This document shows positions 59,801-64,000 of a stretch of 64,000 nucleotides of DNA, piece by piece. Where the stretch lies: the NCBI RefSeq assembly GCF_958450345.1, contig NC_088782.1, positions 121,689,980-121,753,979 on the forward strand, in the 5' to 3' direction. This stretch comes from Calliphora vicina (taxonomy: Eukaryota > Arthropoda > Insecta > Diptera > Calliphoridae). The notes beneath the pieces were generated by a model that was not told the DNA's origin, searched no databases, and saw only the letters and a program-made list of their open reading frames with translations. Position 1 is the stretch's first letter. Every line of letters begins with the position of its first letter. The position numbers were made by a program, and so were the translations under genes.

Positions 59801-61345
59801 CTTGAAAAGACAGTTTTCATATAGAAAACCGTCTGGAAAAGACAGTTTTCATATAGAAAACCGTCTTAGAAAAGACAGTTTTCATATAGAAAACCGTCTT
59901 GAAAAGACAGTTTTCATATAGAAAACCGTCTTGAAAAGACAGTTTTCATATAGAAAACCGTCTTGAAAAGACAGTTTTCATATAGAAAACCGTCTTGAAA
60001 AGACAGTTTTCATATAGAAAACCGTCTTGAAAAGACAGTTTTCATATAGAAAACCGTCTTGAAAAGACAGTTTTCATATAGAAAACCGTCTTGAAAAGAC
60101 AGTTTTCATATAGAAAACCGTCTTGAAAAGACAGTTTTCATATAGAAAACCGTCTTGAAAAGACAGTTTTCATATAGAAAACCGTCTTGAAAAGACAGTT
60201 TTCATATAGAAAACCGTCTTGAAAAGACAGTTTTCATATAGAAAACCGTCTTGAAAAGACAGTTTTCATATAGAAAACCGTCTTGAAAAGACAGTTTTCA
60301 TATAGAAAACCGTCTTGAAAAGACAGTTTTCATATAGAAAACCGTCTTGAAAAGACAGTTTTCATATAGATAACCGTCTTGAAAAGACAGTTTTCATATA
60401 GAAAACCGTCTTGAAAAGACAGTTTTCATATAGATAACCGTCTTGAAAAGACAGTTTTCATATAGAAAACCGTCTTGAAAAGACAGTTTTCATATAGAAA
60501 ACCGTCTTGAAAAGACAGTTTTCATATAGAAAACCGTCTTGAAAAGACAGTTTTCATATAGAAAACCGTCTTGAAAAGACAGTTTTCATATAGAAAACCG
60601 TCTTGAAAAGACAGTTTTCATATAGAAAACCGTCTTGAAAAGACAGTTTTCATATAGAAAACCGTCTTGAAAAGACAGTTTTCATATAGAAAACCGTCTT
60701 GAAAAGACAGTTTTCATATAGAAAACCGTCTTGAAAAGACAGTTTTCATATAGAAAACCGTCTTGAAAAGACAGTTTTCATATAGAAAACCGTCTTGAAA
60801 AGACAGTTTTCATATAGAAAACCGTCTTGAAAAGACAGTTTTCATATAGAAAACCGTCTTGAAAAGACAGTTTTCATATAGAAAACCGTCTTGAAAAGAC
60901 AGTTTTCATATAGAAAACCGTCTTGAAAAGACAGTTTTCATATAGAAAACCGTCTTGAAAAGACAGTTTTCATATAGAAAACCGTCTTGAAAAGACAGTT
61001 TTCATATAGAAAACCGTCTTGAAAAGACAGTTTTCATATAGAAAACCGTCTTGAAAAGACAGTTTTCATATAGAAAACCGTCTTGAAAAGACAGTTTTCA
61101 TATAGAAAACCGTCTTGAAAAGACAGTTTTCATATAGAAAACCGTCTTGAAAAGACAGTTTTCATATAGAAAACCGTCTTGAAAAGACAGTTTTCATATA
61201 GAAAACCGTCTTGAAAAGACAGTTTTCATATAGAAAACCGTCTTGCAAAGACAGTTTTTAGATAGAAAACCGTCTTGCAAAGACAGTTTTCATATAGAAA
61301 ACCGTCTTGAAAAGACAGTTTTCATATAGAAAGCAGTATTGAAAG
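53816..61345 (-). repeat. Hairpin satellite F, second array, 32-bp units
   Basis: About 235 further units. Rare marker units align it with the first array: TTGGAAAA at 52100 and 55288, and TTTTCGTATAG at 52211 and 55399, both offset 3188. Since the flank is offset 5140, the second array has lost 1952 bp (61 units) relative to the first. Internal markers (CGCCTTG at 56051 and 58774; TCTTAGAAAA at 56661 and 59864) show another duplication of about 2.7-3.2 kb. From about 59880 to 61240 the units are nearly uniform TTGAAAA. The last few (61240-61345) are degenerate. Confidence 0.97.
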
Positions 61346-61954
61346 ATATTATATTAGCTTGGTCGGTTTTTGTTTTAATTATTGCTAAATTTACCATAGT
61401 ATTGTCCACAGAAAAATCCTTTGTATCTTTCGTTGCTTAAAAACTGTACCTTCAAAAATAGTACGTGCTCTATGACCATCTAATTATATTACTTCCATCT
61501 ATTCATAGTAATTTTTTCCCAAAATTGTTCGGTTCATTTGATTCATTTACTTGTTTTATTTTTTTAATTATTTTAAAAACAAAACAGTAAAAAATCTATT
61601 TGTCAACTTCTTTTAATAAAAAAGTAGGAAAATGTCACACGTGCACACAAAATAACAAAATTCTGCGAATTTTTACTTTTGTAGAAAACTAAATATTTTA
61701 AAACAATGTAGAGATTATATCTGATTTATATAGTTTTTTTCTTTGAGATAAAAACAATAAGATTTGTTTATATAATGGTCAGTAGTAACAAAATTTTATG
61801 ACAATTGCTAGGGGTGTAATGTTTAACACTACAAGCCCAGTCATGTTGTATAACTTAAGGGAGTTTTTGAAGTAAAATGAAAGCAATGAGGGTCATTAAA
61901 ATTCATGTGATACTAACTAGTGCTGACGAGAAAACGAATGATCTTCAAGAGATC
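61346..61954. other. Non-coding spacer
   Basis: AT-rich unique DNA between satellite F and block V of the 35-bp family. No gene, promoter pair or repeat was recognised. Confidence 0.6.
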
Positions 61955-64000
61955 AACTATGTAGCTTGATTTTAGCTTTCATCGTAGGTCCTTATGTAGT
62001 TAAATTTTAGCATCAATCGTAGGTCTTTATTTAGTTAAATTTCAGATTAATTTTTAGGTCTTTATGTGGTTAAATATCAGGTTCAATCGTAGGACTTTAT
62101 GTAGTTAAATCTTAGCTTCGATCGAAGGGTTTATGTAGATCAATTTTAGCTTCGATCGAAGGTCTTTACGTAGATCACTTTTAGCTTCAATCATAGGTAT
62201 TTATGTCGTTCAATTTTAGCTTCAACCATAGATCCTTATGTAGTTAAATTTTAGCTTGAATCATAGGTCCTTATGTAGTTCCATTTTAGCTTGAATCATA
62301 GGTCTTTATGTAGCTCCATTTTAGCTTCAATCATAGGTTTTGATGTAGCTCAATTTTAGCTTCAATCATATGTCCTTATGTAGTTCCATTTTAGCTTCAA
62401 TCATAGGTATTTATGTAGTTCAAGTTTAGCTTCAGTCATGGATCTTTATATAGTTAAATTTTAGCTTCAATCATAGGTCGTTATGTAGTTCCATTTTAGC
62501 TTGAATCATAGGTCTTTATGTAGATCAATTTTAGCTTCGATCAAAGGTCTTAGTTAGATCAATTTTAGCTTCAATCTTAAGTGTTAATATGGTTCAAGTT
62601 TAGCTTCAATCATGGGAATTTATGTCGTTCTATTTTAGCTTGAATCATAGGTCTTTATGTAGTTCAATTTTAGCTTCAATCATAGGTCCTTATGTAGTTC
62701 CATTTTAGATTCAATCATAGGTCTTTATGTAGTTCAAGTTTAGTTTCAATCATGGATCTTTTTGTAGTTGAATTTTAGCTTCAATCATATGTCCTTATGT
62801 AGTTCCATTTTAGCTTCAATCTTAGGTCATAGTTACATAAATTTTAGCTTCAATCTTAGGTCTTCATGTAGTTCAATTTTAGCTTCAATCATAGGCCTTT
62901 ATGTAGTTCAATTTTAGCTTCGATCGAAGGTCTTTAGTTATACCAATTTTAGCTTCGTTGGAAAGTCTTTATGTAGATCATTTTTAGCGTCGATCGAAAG
63001 TCTCTATGTAGTTCAATTTTAGCTTCAATTATAGGTCTTTATGTAGATAAATTTTAGCTTCAATCATAGGTCTTTATCTTGTTCAATTTTAGCTTCAATC
63101 ATAGGTCCTTATGTAGTTCCATTTTAGCTTCAATCATAGGCCTTTACGTAGTTCGAGTTTAGCTTGAATCTTAGGTCTTTATATAGTTCAATTTTAGCTT
63201 CCATCATAGTTCTTTATGTACTTAAATTTTAGCTTCCATCATAGGTCTTTATGTAGTTCAAGTTTAGCTTGGATCGTAGGTCCTTATGTGGTTCAATTTT
63301 AGCTTTAATCTTAGGTCTTTATGTAGTTCAAGTTTAGCTTGGATCTTAGGTCTTTATATAGATCAATCTTATCTTCATTCATAGGTCCTTATGTAGTTCC
63401 ATTTTAGCTTCAATCTTAGGTCTTAGTTACATAAATTTTAGCTTCAATCTTAGGTCTTCATGTAGTTCAATTTTAGCTTCAATCATAGGTCTTTATGTAG
63501 TTCAATTTTAGCTTCGATCGAAGGTCTTTAGTTATACCAATTTTAGCTTCGTTGGAAAGTCTTTATGTAGATCAATTTTAGCGTCGATCGAAAGTCTCTA
63601 TGTAGTTCAATTTTAGCTTCAATTATAGGTCTTTATGTAGATAAATTTTAGCTTCAATCATAGGTCTTTATCTTGTTCAATTTTAGCTTCAATCATGGGT
63701 CCTTATGTAGTTCCATTTTAGCTTCAATCATAGGCCTTTACGTAGTTCAAGTTTAGCTTGAATCTTAGGTCTTTATATAGTTCAATTTTAGCTTCCATCA
63801 TAGGTCTTTATGTAGTTAAATTTAGCTTCCATCATAGGTCTTTATGTAGTTCAAGTTTAGCTTGGATCGTAGGTCCATATGTAGTTCAATTTTAGCTTTA
63901 ATCTTAGGTTTTTATGTAGTACAATTTTAGCTTCAATCTTAGGTCTTTATATAGTTAAATTTTAGCTTCAATCTTAGGTCTTTATATAGTTCAGTTGCAG
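61955..64000 (+). repeat. 35-bp AGCTTCAATC repeat, block V (+)
   Basis: Units TTTTAGCTTCAATCATAGG then TCTTTATGTAGTTCAA, 35 bp, running off the right edge of the window. A segment of about 580 bp from about 62820 recurs from about 63414 with offset 594 (agttatacc at 62936 and 63530). The left edge is degenerate. Confidence 0.94.

Noticed and set aside
48676..61345. Telomeric or subtelomeric repeat
   Set aside because: Units are 32 bp and hairpin-like, the array is interrupted by unique DNA and followed by more genomic sequence; dipterans lack simple telomerase repeats of this kind.
1..64000. Further Brd-family, E(spl) bHLH, tRNA or rRNA genes
   Set aside because: No second GTFFWTS or bHLH signature was seen in any reading frame, and no cloverleaf-like segment was recognised by eye; a tRNA or small-RNA scan could still find something small.

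Overview
The window looks like a piece of a brachyceran (probably calyptrate, blow-fly or house-fly-like) nuclear genome. It is AT-rich and gene-poor. It carries two intronless genes of the Bearded (Brd) family, a dipteran group of small Notch-pathway regulators that bind the E3 ligase Neuralized. It also holds a mariner transposase relic, a LINE relic and two copies of a short TIR element with the fly-type 'TACCCTACAC...GTCCGTCC' layout. No bacterial, organellar or tRNA/rRNA features were seen. Species cannot be fixed from the sequence alone.

The two genes lie on the + strand about 14 kb apart. The long Brd-family gene (32380-32856) has a basic amphipathic helix, the Neuralized-binding NxxN motif and the C-terminal GTFFWTS motif. 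The short gene (46717-46986) has a basic helix and an NxxN motif but no GTFFWTS motif. Each has a TATA box and an initiator at the expected spacing. Each also has CAGGTAG (Zelda/TAGteam) heptamers within about 300 bp upstream. The 3' UTR of the long gene carries Brd, GY and K boxes, which are microRNA target motifs. The short gene has a GY-box heptamer in its 5' leader. One long plus one short Brd-family gene with no E(spl) bHLH gene between them fits a Bearded-complex locus better than an E(spl)-complex locus.

About 60% of the window is tandem repeats, in two super-families. (1) Hairpin satellites with 31-35 bp units built on a dyad TTTTC-loop-GAAAA: 1-2809, 13376-18262, 20590-22045, 23065-24500 (two opposed halves), 25730-27610, 29880-31310 (degenerate) and 48676-61345 (interrupted). 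(2) A 35-bp family with the core TTTTAGCTTCAATC: 3885-6230, 34190-35930, 36960-41110 (reverse orientation), 42515-45310 and 61955-64000. Several arrays carry higher-order repeats of measurable length (875, 700-840, 136, 1177 and 594 bp). A 5140-bp tandem duplication copies satellite plus a 364-bp unique segment.

The remaining non-repetitive islands are non-coding. They hold scattered candidate sites for Su(H), proneural bHLH/Snail, Zelda and Grainyhead, and one striking 176-bp fold-back (11667-11842). The genes sit in small islands between satellite blocks (about 31.3-33.6 kb and 45.3-48.0 kb).
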